Shown here in pieces: positions 31,401 to 43,200 of a stretch of DNA of 64,000 nucleotides. Origin of the DNA: Pithys albifrons albifrons. Lineage: Eukaryota > Chordata > Aves > Passeriformes > Thamnophilidae. How positions within the stretch are numbered: position 1 is the first letter of the stretch; each line of letters begins with the position of its first letter. A program made the translations under genes and the position numbers. Under the pieces are notes generated by a model that did not search any database, had not been told where the DNA came from, and was given only the letters and a program-made list of their open reading frames with translations. The DNA is taken from the NCBI RefSeq assembly GCF_047495875.1, contig NC_092471.1, forward strand, positions 6,035,001 through 6,099,000, in the 5' to 3' direction.

Positions 31401-32299
31401 AAAGCTGCAAACTTTCCTCACTGCTCTGCAGGGCAAATCCTGTCCTGGAGCAAGCAATACCCAGAACAGAAGACCACAAATAAGGCAAGAAGAGCTTTCT
31501 GCCTTTTTTCTCTTTTCTTTTTTCTTTTTTTAAGAAATAGAGATAATATGACATAGTCCATCTCCCAGTCCCTCTGATTTTCACACTTCATCTCATCTCA
31601 GTCCATCAGCAGTTTTATCTTACCCAGCACTAACCCAGCCTGCTGCTCCACATCCAGCTTGGGTGTTTCCTAGGGACAGAGCTCTGCCTGGGATAAATAG
31701 CTGGTGGCTAATGGAAGGAAATAGAGGAAAGAGTAATTTACATCAGTTAAGCGTTTATTCTGTATGCTGTTATTTTGTGATCATCTATAATTTTAATCTA
31801 TTAGCAGCAAAAGGTACATCTCTTCTCTGGGTTCATCTTGTTTACAGGTAATGTAAACAAGACCAAAGGACTCATCTTCTGTTTGAGGGCATTTTGGGAA
31901 ATTTTGTATTTCTGTGGTCTTGAGTTGCCCCTGAAAGCAAGGGGGGGCACTTGAGGAGGGATGGCATCCTATCTGATGGAGAAGCTGCCTTTAAAGCAAG
32001 ATCTGCTTCAATACGTGGCACGCTCAGGAGCAGCACCACGTGCTAAACAGAGTTGGAGAGCCAGTCTCTGAAGCAAGGAGATACACCACTGCCATTGCCC
32101 CAGCTCTAGGTAAAGAGTAGTGGGCAGCAGCAGCCTGGTGATAGATACCCAGGCACTGTGCAGCGCTGCGACCAGAGACTCAGGAGACCCAGCCTTGAGT
32201 CCACTGGGAACACACTGGGATCCCAGAGAAAGCAGTTGCCCACAACAGAGCTCCATGTGCATGTCCTCCTGACACACCTCTTCCCTGGGCAGATAATGA

Positions 32300-32555
32300 T
32301 AAGACAAGTGGTAATGGTTTTAAACTAAGAGGAGAGATTTATATTAGACCTAAGGAAGAATTTCTTTATAGAGAGGGAAGTTGTCCAGAGAATCTGCAGA
32401 TGCCTCATCCCCGAAAGTCTTCAAGGACAGGTAGGATGGGGCTGTGGGCAGCATGGTCTAGTGGAAGGTGTCCCTGTCCACGTCAGGGGGTTGGAACGAC
32501 ATGAGCTTTAAGGTGTTCTTCAGTCCAAGCCTTTGTTTGATTCCCTGGTTCTTTA
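32300..32555 (+). mobile_element. CR1 LINE 3' end
   Basis: Contains GAGAGATTTATATTAGACCT, AGGAAGAATTTCTTTATAG, then GCATGGTCTAGTGGAAGGTG and CAGGGGGTTGGAACGACATG, the typical order of the CR1 3' UTR. The last block resembles a tRNA B-box but belongs to the LINE. Confidence 0.88.
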
Positions 32556-35500
32556 CGCAGCATCCAGGATCCTCACACAGCCCAGCCATGGCTGTTACTC
32601 AGGGCACCGAGCTCTCCTGCAGACAGTGAATAAATAACCATTGAAGTTAAGACAGGCACCACGTTCAAAGGGAAAAGGCACAATTACAGCCGAGACCACG
32701 CGTCAGAGTTACGTGGTACACTACGTGAAAACACAGCCCCCATGTCAGAGAACTACCATATACCCCAACCCCGTCATCATTATTTACTTTAATTAGGGAG
32801 CTAATCAGCTGACGGCGCTGTGGAGCCAGGGCTATCAGTGAGTGCCAACAACGGTCCCGATGGGAGAAGCCACCGGTGTGAGCCGCCACCCACGCAGCCC
32901 CTCGCAGGGCTCCCCGAGCCTGCGTTAAACTGGGAGGGTGCAGGTGGGGGGGCTCAGATGTCCTTCCCTGTCTGTCTGTCCACCCGGCAAGGCCTGAGCA
33001 GCCAGCCCGTGACCGAGATCAGGTTTCCAGCCCTGAAGAATGAAAACACAGCTCGTTGAAATTCCGGCTGCCTTCGCAAACAAAGCCCGCTGCTGCTCCG
33101 GGCTGGGAGCTCCGGCTCTGCCTGCACGGCCGGGAATTCGGGTGGACCCCATATAGCCAGCAACGCTGCTACTCAGCCTCCTGTAAACAACAAATAAAAG
33201 GCAATAAATACTAAACAGGTCTCTTGCAATACACACAAATGCCATAGAGACCACTCTCTTTAATGCAAGCCGGTTCTCCCCCGGGAGCCTCCTTTGAACT
33301 CTGTTTTCTTCCAAGCCCAGGACCCTATATTCCCTTTCCCAGGTGCTGTCGAGGCCAGCAGCATCAGAGCTGCCCCACGCTGCTCTCTCCAGAGGGATTT
33401 CTGCTTGCACCAGGACGTGGAACACACTCATTGGAATTTTGGCTCAGTTGCCTCCAGAAATCCCAGCCACCACCAGCAGCTCTCCCCACCGAGCTCTGGC
33501 TGCTCCCATCATTTCCCACACTAAGATTTTCACGGATTTGAACACTGTAGACCCTGAGCTGGAACGGACAGAGCTGGTTTATGTATTCTGCAAATTTACA
33601 GCAAACAGTTTATTGGAAACATTTAGCCCTCTTGCTGATCGTTAATGAAGTTCAAACACACTTTGATTTTCTTCATATTTGTTCATTATTTGAAATTGCA
33701 TAGGGATGCTTTAAAGGGGATGTTCCAGAGTGGGGACTGCCTGCCTGTTGTTGAAAGGAAGAAGAAGCCACAGCAGATCCCTGCTCCGGCCCCGACAGGC
33801 TCTGCGGGACGGAAACCTGGCAAAGATTCAGGTTCCTACCGCCACCCCCCCCCCCACCCCCGACCTCCTCTTTCCGCAGGCTTTTCTGCAAGCAGACTGC
33901 TCCAGACGCAGCAGCGCTTGCTGAGAGCAATTTAAAAAGGTTTGCAAACACCAGCATGGTTCTTATTGAAACAAATATCCACCAATCTGTGCCATGCTCC
34001 AAGAGAACCAGCCCTGGGAAAGATCACATCTCCCCAGCTGGTTCAGACATGGTGCCACAGCAACAGCCTTGGGGCATCTCAGCCACAGGCAAGCACTGCA
34101 GACACCACAGGGCAGAAGGCTGGGACACTCTCCCAGTCACGATGGCACCACGGAACCAGCACTGGAGGAGAAGAGAGGTGAATGCAGCTGGAGACCATGA
34201 GAGGACACCACCCCATGACCAAAATGTCCCCAGTAATGGGAGAACCCAAGCCCAGGTAGAAGGTCATTGTAGACACCAAGCACAGATTCTCCACCGTCCC
34301 AGCAATTCCTGCATGGATAACTAAGCTTTGTGAATGTGAGACTACCACAAGGCAAGGAAACGCAGAGCAGTGTCATGAGATGTCTCCTTCCCCTGCTTCT
34401 TCAGCCATCTCTTGACCTGGGACAGGTGGAGTCACCAGGAGGTCTTCATGACCCTGGCTGGTGTAATCAGAGGGGAGAAGTGTGGGGTAAAACACAAATC
34501 CCTTATTAAACAGTTACACCAAGAACCAGTGCCACCTCTCCCAAGCTGCAAAAGAAGGTCTCACCCAGGCTCAGAGCTTCCCTGACCCAGTTGTGGGATG
34601 AGCAGACACCACGGAGGTTTTCCAAACCAGGAGCTGACACCAACCAGGAGAAAGCTTTGTGTGGATACTCCCAACCTCTGCCAAAACTTCTGTGGGCTGA
34701 ATATTCCAGACCTGCTGTGACACTTGGATACTTCACATATATTGCACACTCCCAGTTTATTTTGGGAATTACATGTTGATGGATAGCTAGTTGCAAGGAA
34801 AGGCCATTATACGCTATAAAAAGCTGCACAGTCTTCCTGACTGCTCCGTGCTCTGTGACAAACCATCTGCTTCGCCTGCACCTCCCTTTGTTTATCCTGC
34901 TCAGCTCAGCTGAAATTAAAATTGACAAAAGCAATTTCTCCCGATCAAGTTGGAAAGATAAGGAGAGCGGCTGCTGCACACACTGCCATAGAAACCTGGG
35001 CTACTCCAGCACTTCATCCTCCTCCCCAGCTCAGCCTCTGAAGTGAAGTGCCCAGCTGCAGTGGGAAGATCTCCTGCTCTCGCCAAAGGAGAAACACAGA
35101 TGGATTTAGCCACAGGAGATCAGTCTCACAAACGCAGCACTGAGAAGGAGTTTTGTTTTATTCGTGCTCTGATCCCCTCCCCTTGGATTCAGAAGTACAA
35201 AGTGGCCCCTTTGATTAGAAAAGCACATTTGGATGAATTTGGAATTATTTCCCGTTCAAGGGAAAGGAAGGGGAAAGACAGCATATTTTCTTGGAGAACA
35301 TTTCTGGGGCATTTGAGAATCTTCTACATTATATTTACACTGCTAAAGCACTTTTCAGATCAAAGCACTCTGAAAAATGCAGGCCCAGGCTGCAGACACA
35401 GCTGTAGCTCAGCTCTGGCACCAAGCCTCCATGATTCAGCCCCACAGCCTCTGACAATACACCTACATGAGGCTATAAAAGCTGTAGGATGGGAAAGAGC

Positions 35501-36672
35501 CTCTCCTCACCTCTCAGTACCTCTCCTCAAGGTGCTGGGGCACGACATCCTCCTTTCAGCCCAGTAAGGTCAGCCCTTGAAACCTATTTGCATCCTACAG
35601 TGCCACACAACTCACGTAGAAGCCAGGAGCCAGAGGCACAGAGTACAGCTCTTAAAAGATGAGGGACCTTCATATTTCTACATCCAATTTCTTTAGACAT
35701 GTTAATAGCACAAGGCCTTTTTTCTCTGAGATGCAGGAGCAGCTGCTCAAGTCTCTACTGAATAAAGCTAAGGGCAAGTTTTATGTTTTGAAGAGAGATT
35801 TTGGGGGTCTGGTATTTTTCTTTCAAACCTGAGAGCAAAGAAAGACATCACAAAAATATCAAGCTGCAAGACGTGCCATTTTCCCTGGGCTGGTATAACT
35901 CAGGAATTGCTGAATAAAACTGCAGTCCGTGTTCCTGACAAATTCCCCAGTGGGCTGAGTAAAGGCTGGAGAAATTCCACCCCAGAAGGTAATTACTTTC
36001 TTTTTTTTTTTTTTCCTTCCTGAAGTTATTAGAGGCACAGGAAGGTCTTGCAGCAGAAGCCTCTTGACTCACAGGAGCAGCAGCCCTGGGCAAGCTGGAT
36101 CCCATGGGCTGCACACAGGGCTGGTGGTCTGCAGGGACCAGCCTTTGTAGGCCAATGCAGAAAAGTCAGGGTTACATTGGGTGTTACAGTCCTTCTGCTC
36201 ACTAAAGTCACAGGTGGAGACCTCCAGGGACTGAGAGGAAGGAGATCAAGGAACACTCTAGGTGGGAGCAAGAGCCTCATCAACACAGATTGCACCTTTT
36301 ACAGGCAACCATGACTCTGTGAACACCTGTGGCAGCAAAGAAAAGTTCCTTCAGCTCAGGTGAAATGAGAACAGAGGGTGCCTTGATTTGCACCCAGCAC
36401 TTAACCTCCTCCCTCTATTGTACTGCTCTTACGTAGGAAATCCCATTGTTTCCCAGGTAGAGCAGGCACCACAGTCCTGCAGCCAGAGCTGCCCAACACT
36501 CATTGCCAACAGTTAATCAAGATTCATCAAGTTTCATCAACTGCTTTGATTGTGTTACACATCAAGGGGCAGATAACACCGATAAACCTCTCTGCAGCGA
36601 GGGGAAACCAGAGCGACAACGCCAGCAAATCAATAGAGCCATTCTGGATTTGCATAGGATGCATTACCTTAG

Positions 36673-36757
36673 GATCTGGATCTGCTCCTGGGTTTGTCTA
36701 GGATAAGCAAGATTAGATCTGGATCAATTCCGGGCTTACTGGGGCTAAGCAAGATTA
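36673..36757. repeat. Two-copy imperfect tandem duplication (~43 bp)
   Basis: Copy 1 (36673-36715) and copy 2 (36716-36757) share GATCTGGATC at the start and TAAGCAAGATTA at the end, with a diverged middle. It is an ordinary local duplication. Confidence 0.7.
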
Positions 36758-39700
36758 GACCACAGATCAGCCTCTGTATTGATCATATAATTTGTCACTA
36801 CTGTGCTTGGGAAAAACGTCCCACATGCAGTTAATGGAGGCTGTACCAGCATGAGGGGGTGGTGATGCCAGCCCTGCTTGCCTTGCTATATTCATTAGAG
36901 GTGTCACTCACTCGGCACAGCCATTGTTTTCTGTGATAAGGCACTTAAAATTCAGCAGCACACTCTTCCCCACATTTAAATAGAAACAGAGATTTACCCC
37001 CGGACTTATATTATGCATTAAAACAGCATTTTAAGAATTGAAGTAAGAATTCACCTGACTCTTCATTTATCTGCAGCTAATGAGGCTGCACAAACCAGCA
37101 CCCCATGAATGCTCCTGGCCAGGCAAGAGCCAGAGGGACCGTGACACCGGGATGGCAGACACAGAGGGAGCAGCATGTGGTCTAGGAAGTAACTCAGGAG
37201 AGAAACCAGATGAGCATCCAAGGAAGCTGGGTGCACAAAGAGAATGGGCAATGATCTGCAACATCACTTGCTTGACAGCATCTGCCAGTGCCGACCAATG
37301 CAATGTGACATCTTGGTGTCTGGGATGGGGATGTGACTTCATCTAGACCTTACTAAGTTGCCCTGGGATTTTGAAGGGTTTGATGATTATAATAACTGGT
37401 TGGAGGTTTTTGCATTAGCCACTTTTTATGCATCCCTGACTGTAGGAGTTAGAAGGAATCAAAGACTTTCAAGCCTTCTGGCAGCTTTGGGGCCCACAGC
37501 TCACTGCAAGCAGGGAGGAGAGCGAAGAACTCTCCTGGCCTCTGAAGTCTGCTCCTCCTCAGGGAGCAGCAGGAAGTTATTTCTGCAATATTGCAGCTGG
37601 ATCAACCAAGAAGGAGATGACATGAGATTAATGAAATAATCGTGCTCTGTGGAGTGAGCAGGGAGCAGGGCAGGATATTGCCCTGGCAGTGCTCCTGGCA
37701 TCAAGCTGAGCAGCAGGCAGGGAAATCACTGTAACCAGCCTTCTGCCCCAACCTTTTGCCTTCCTCAGCAAGGACTTCTTCTGTCTGCATCTCTCCTGAG
37801 CCTTGTCGCCTACTGGACAAAGGAGGGTCATTTCCAGGTGCAGAGACAATAAGTTACTCTGCTTGCTTTTTTTGGTGTGGTAAGTCCAGTGCTTGGTGCT
37901 CACCCATCCAAACAAACATCTCCCAGATTTCTCCGCATTTTCCTAAGGCATCCAGGTCCTCCTCTTACTGACTGCACAATTGAAAGCTAAAAACAAATTG
38001 CTAAAGACAAGTATTTTCGCAAACGTGTTAGGTGACACCAGTAAATCACTGAGTCACACAACTGCCAGGGACATCCTGATGGGCCATCTAGTGATGCATT
38101 TGTGACCCGCTTGAACACCCCACCCCCCACCCCTCCTTCCCCCAATCCCCCTTTCCACCCCAGGATCTTGCTTTGTCATTTAGCGGGAGCCCCTGGGGGG
38201 CTCAGCCACATCTGCAGGCACCGGTTTCTTCAAACAACCCCTGTGCAGGTTGAGTTTTTTTCTCCCTGCTTATCCCAGTAAATATGTTTCAGTTAATCCA
38301 ATTTGCTTTCACACTGAGTCGCATCAAACACAGCAGCTGCCAACCAAATATTAAAGACACAAAAAAAGCAGCTCTAGCCCCTTGCTCACAGTTTGGGAGA
38401 GAAGGCTTAGCATAGACAACACATGTTGCAGAAGGCAAGCAATTCCCTTGGCCCCCTGAGACACAGCTGGGATGCACCGGTGACCAGCAGCAAATAACAT
38501 AAGGGCAAAGGAGTAAATCACATTTGTACATCCTCCTCCTCCATGTTTCTCTACATTATTTAAGAGAAAACATGTTGTCTTCTAGTCTTTATTCTTTCCC
38601 CTTTTGCACTCAATTCCTGCTGCAGGCAAGGGAACTAAATCAAACGCTCCAAGCACAGGTTTCATGAAGCCACTCTGATTAGATTCTGGGTCTAATCCAG
38701 GTCTAGAAAGTCAACCCCGTTCCTGCAGCAGGTCAGAGCCAGCTCTTGGATCAGACAGATCTGGAGCCATGCAGACCTGAGCTCAGCAGAGCTGACAGCT
38801 GCCATGCATGAACTAAAAGCCCAGAGCCCAAAACTCGTAGCTATGAACTGCAGATCCAGGTCCAAATTCTGGAAAAGAGCCATGCCCTGGGAGTAGATAC
38901 ATGGGCAGCCGCCATTGACTCTTCCCCAGACCATCATAAGACAAAGTATGAGCCTGGGACCACCATGTCAGGCAGTGTTTGGAGCAGAGGGTAGACAGCA
39001 CACACCAGCATAGCCCCAGGTTCCTCATTTGAGCATCATGTGGATTCTTCCCCCTCCAGGGCACCTATAAGGGCATAAGGTTAGGTCAGGCAGCAACATC
39101 TCCATGAAAAACCTACCCCTGCAGAGCAAAATTGATTTTTTTAAATTAATCTATTTATGGAGTTGAGCTAGCTTTAGGTGCTGTTTAAGCTGCTTTCCCT
39201 GTGCCTCATGTTCAACATTTGCATGGTGGGATCAAGTCAGATGAGGGAAGCAGGACATTGGCACCTCTGGCTTCCCAAAGTCTGCACAGTCTCCTCACAG
39301 TCCTCCATCCTGCATGCCCAAAGCATCCCCTCATGAGGGCAAGGCTGGGGGAGCACTGAAGGAGTCCCAAAAGCTTTGGGATGCAGCATTGGAGAGCCAG
39401 ACCCTGCCAGGCCAGCAGAGCCCCCAGCAGCCTCCACCAGAGATCCTTCACACATTGGAAAAAAGCTTAGCAAGAAAGATTTCTCCTCTCTGTCATTAAC
39501 CTGACATAATGTCTTTCCTGCTGGCAGCTTTCAGGCTCAGCAGGTTTGTTATAAAATTCATTATCAGATATTGCAATCACAGTCACCTTTATTGGGCTCT
39601 GCATTTACAATAATTAGGCCAATAAACACTGATTTATAAAAATGACAAACAGGAACTCCCAGTAAGCAAGAAAAATGTGCTTTCTTCAGTGAGCAGTTTC

Positions 39701-39902
39701 TCACAGGACAAAAAGAAATGTAAAAAGGCATAAACCAATCACTGTAGGTGACAGCAAAGTAAAGCAGGTTCTCTTGGGAATTTCTGCTTCCCAGCCAAGA
39801 CCTCACCAGAAACAGACATGGGGTGCAGATCCCAGTGCCAGGGGCTGCACATCCCTTCCCAAGGGCTGTAGCCCCTCCAGCTGCAGAGTGGGGGAGATGC
39901 TG

Positions 39903-40205
39903 GAGGTGCAATGGGAAGAGAAGACCATGACAAGTGGGGAGGGAAAGCCCAAGGAGGAGGCAGCAGGAACCAGGAGGGAGAACAGGAACAAAGCAAAGGA
40001 AGAGAGAAAAATCGGACAAAAGGGAAGCACTGTGGCAGGGAAGAAGGGGGGAAAAAAGAACCTGCCAGGTATAGAAAGCAGAGAGCAGAGCAGTAGGAGA
40101 GAAAGGGGGGGGGGGGGGGGGGGGGTGGAGATGGAGCTTCAAACCTTAATGCCAGGGAATAAAATCAGAGCAGGAGGGAGAGAAGGAAGTGTCATCTGAG
40201 AGAGA
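39903..40205. repeat. Purine-rich (G/A) tract with 21-base G homopolymer
   Basis: About 300 bp is strongly G/A-biased on the plus strand. It contains an uninterrupted run of 21 G at 40105-40125. The sequence could form G-quadruplex or triplex structures, and the G run is prone to slippage and to sequencing or assembly error. The long pyrimidine-derived reading frame on the opposite strand (Pro/Leu/Ser-rich) is an artefact of the bias. Confidence 0.85.
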
Positions 40206-43200
40206 GAACTGCAGATGCTCTCTGTGTTCCCAGACTGCTCCAGAGGTACAGGGGTTGTCTCAGTCCACTGCAGGTGGGTTTTGTGGGGCACAGTTGGGCT
40301 GCAACAGGAAGCTGAGCCCTCCAGAGCAGACCCTTGTGAGTATGTTGTGTGGAAAGCAAGGACAGACACACCTCACATGGCAGACGTGTGTGATAGTGAT
40401 CCCAAAGACAAAGACTCACTGAGTCAAGGGAAGAGCAGAGCTGTAGCCAGCCTGGCTGCAGGGGAAGGAGGCAGCGAGCTCATGAAGTACAGGATGAAGC
40501 CAAGCACATCCCCAGTAGCCCAGCACCACTGGGGTGTAATCCAGCTCTCCTACAGACTCCAGGATGGGCAGTAAGAGAATCTCACCTGAGGTCAGTTCCC
40601 TGGGACTGAGACACCTCCCAAGAGGCCAACAGCTGAGTCACTCAGGTTTTGGCAGCACCCCCAGTCACAGTGGGACATCAACTCCTGGAACAACCTCAGC
40701 AGCTCACTGCACCACCAGACACAGTCAGGGGCACTGGGGACTCTCTAGCCCAATGCCAGCCAGGCAGCAGCCTCAGGACATGGCTGCCCCCAAAGTTAGA
40801 CAGGAGGAACACGGGAGGAGCACGGCAGGAGCACTGTGTCCGTGGCCCTGCAGCCAGCCCTCTCCCGCAGGCGGGCGAGCAGAGTGTGCCGCGGTACATC
40901 AGCAACAATATGCTCATCATCTCCCCTCTGCACCCCCTTTGCAGCCCATCTGCGATCACACATGACTAAGGCAGAGAGAAAGCTGCAGAGGAGGAGGAAG
41001 AGACTATCCCCTGCCATCACTGGCCACGGGCACACAGCCCAGCCTGGTGTGGGTGCCGCTGCCCTGAAGGAATGGGGCTGGTCAATGAACACATCATTGC
41101 CGTGACCTCACAGCTCCCACCTCTCCTGCATGCACCAGAGCCTCTTCCCTGCTCTGTTTCCTATCTTTTAGTCTGTGCTCATCCTAATTCCCTTATGCTG
41201 ATCCTCAGCACACTGTGCTTGTGGAACTACTGGAAGCCCTGCAGCCCCCCCACCCCTACTAGCCAAGGGCACAACCCAAACCCCCTGGCAGCCACCCCAC
41301 CCCTATATACCCTCCCAGGCAGCTGAACAGCATTGGCTCCAACCTCCTTTACTCATGAGGAACACCTGATACTCCAGGTGGAAGCATAGCTGTGTGGAGT
41401 GCCCCCAGCCTGGGAACCCCCAGGGCCCTCTGCTTCCAGTGAGCATCCAGAAGGGAGCCAGCACCAGCTGATGAACCCCAAAACTCATGGATTTACAGGG
41501 CTTTCCACTACTTCTTTCTATTTGAGGCAGAGGTGGGCAATCGTGCTGACTTTAGATCATTTTATGTATTTTATTGATTTTTAAAATAGCTGCTTAGGAC
41601 CCTGGAGCTGTGAACAGTTTGACTGTACGTGTGAGTGCTGTGAAAAAGGCAGCGGCAGAGCTGGAGGCTCAGGGAAACAAGTAAGGCTGCATGGAGACAT
41701 CACTGAGAAAGGACTGGGCAAACCCCCATCTCCTGAGCCTTAGAATCGCCCTAGGAATCTCAGTGCACCCAAGACACCTGGGAATTCATCCTCCTATCAC
41801 TGGGTTTCACCTTCATATGGTCTCAGAGGACAAGGGAAAATGGTGCTTACAGCAACACAGAGCAATTAATGGCAAAGGCCATCAACGGAAGATTTAATGA
41901 CAATCAAAGAAAAACTAACTGCATTGAAATTCTTTAGCTTAATGGATTTTTTTTCTTGATTATTAGCATTTTGGAGTAATTTCAACCCTGTCTTAACTTG
42001 CTTTAGTAAGTAAACAACATTAATATATATATATCAGGTGACAATAAAACAAGGCAGGAGCCTATGTGATAATGAACTGATTCAGCAGGAAATGTTCAGT
42101 ATGTTAAATATTTTAGGTTTTCTAAGCAGTCATAATATACTAGTTATTCTCTTCACACAATCCCAATACAATGAAGTCATTTTTACCAAAATTTTTCTTC
42201 TCCCTGTAGATTTTCTACTGACAAATTCTCAGTTGATGTGAGATACTGACCTGGCAGTCCCTCAACAGGGAACCTGGTAGCTCTCCCCGTGCTGATGGGC
42301 TTACTGCTGCTCCTGGAGGGACCCTGAGCATCCCTCCATCCTGCAGTGGGCCCCCAGACCTGCAGCACCACATCTACACCTCACTAAGGAACCAGCCTGG
42401 CCTCATCCACCTCTTTCACCTGCACCTCAGACATAGTCATTACAAAATTACCAGCTTCCAACGAAGCAGTCTGGCAATTAACTGCTGCCAGCAGAGCCTT
42501 GGCATCACTCCAAGCATCCGTCTGTTTCCATGAACAGGGAACCCAGTAACACCCATGTACGGTGGTTTTGGGCAACAGGCAACGGAGGGCAGATCACTGC
42601 AGGGTGAGGGGAGACACAGACCCATCACTCCCAAGTTATCCTATCCTTGCCTTCCTTTCTTGCACATCTAAGAGGAGCCTCAAAATATTCCTTCAGATCT
42701 AAACAACCCTCAAACTATTTTTAATAAAAGGCTTTTCAGTGTGACACCAACACACACGTAGCTTTCAATTACATTTTAGCGCTCCCAGTAGGAAGCAGCT
42801 CTTTATTGGGAAAAGTGACTTATGACAGTGCAGGATTATAGGTTTGGTCTTTGTGTTACAGGTATTCAAAGCCTGGTGAAAATAAAAACTGCTCAGCACA
42901 TATTCTGTAGCTGAGCTAAGCCTTGTGCATGGGGAAGTATTTCAGAAGAAGTTAAGTGTTTGAAATAAAACCGTGTAGTCATCTGGTAGAACAGAGACAT
43001 GAAATTGTTATTTATCAAGATGAAACTGGCATTTGGATAAAATTCTCCAGCGCTGTTAATAACTTCTGTTGACGAGGGAGTCGCAACAGCAGCAATGAGG
43101 CAGCCGTCCCCTGAGCTCAGAGGAGCGGGATTTTTCATGGGTTGTGAGCAAGGAGAAGCGTGTGCCTTCAGTAATAACTTTCTGAGCGCCTCCATCAGAA

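Larger units (their letters stand above)
23840..39900. other. Intergenic DNA upstream of PCDH19, proximal part
   Basis: I recognise no coding gene on either strand. The stretch contains the three CR1 copies at 24.2-25.2, 28.1-28.4 and 32.3-32.6 kb. There are low-complexity tracts at 27060-27070 (A), 31503-31532 (T/C), 33845-33861 (C) and 36001-36014 (T). It also has an imperfect 43-bp tandem duplication at 36673-36757. AT-rich, repeat-free segments (for example 26760-27800) may be regulatory. Open frames here are short, overlap in several frames and lack splice or domain support. Confidence 0.7.

Noticed and set aside
32440..32520. tRNA-like B-box (GGTTGGAAC) sequence
   Set aside because: It lies in the standard CR1 3' UTR order; no cloverleaf can be drawn.
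39564..40142. Minus-strand frame of 192 codons, Pro/Leu/Phe-rich
   Set aside because: Largely the complement of the purine tract and G run; low complexity with no homology or splice evidence.
41280..41330. CTATATACC TATA-like motif in a C-rich stretch
   Set aside because: No initiator, gene or conserved frame follows it; an isolated match is uninformative.
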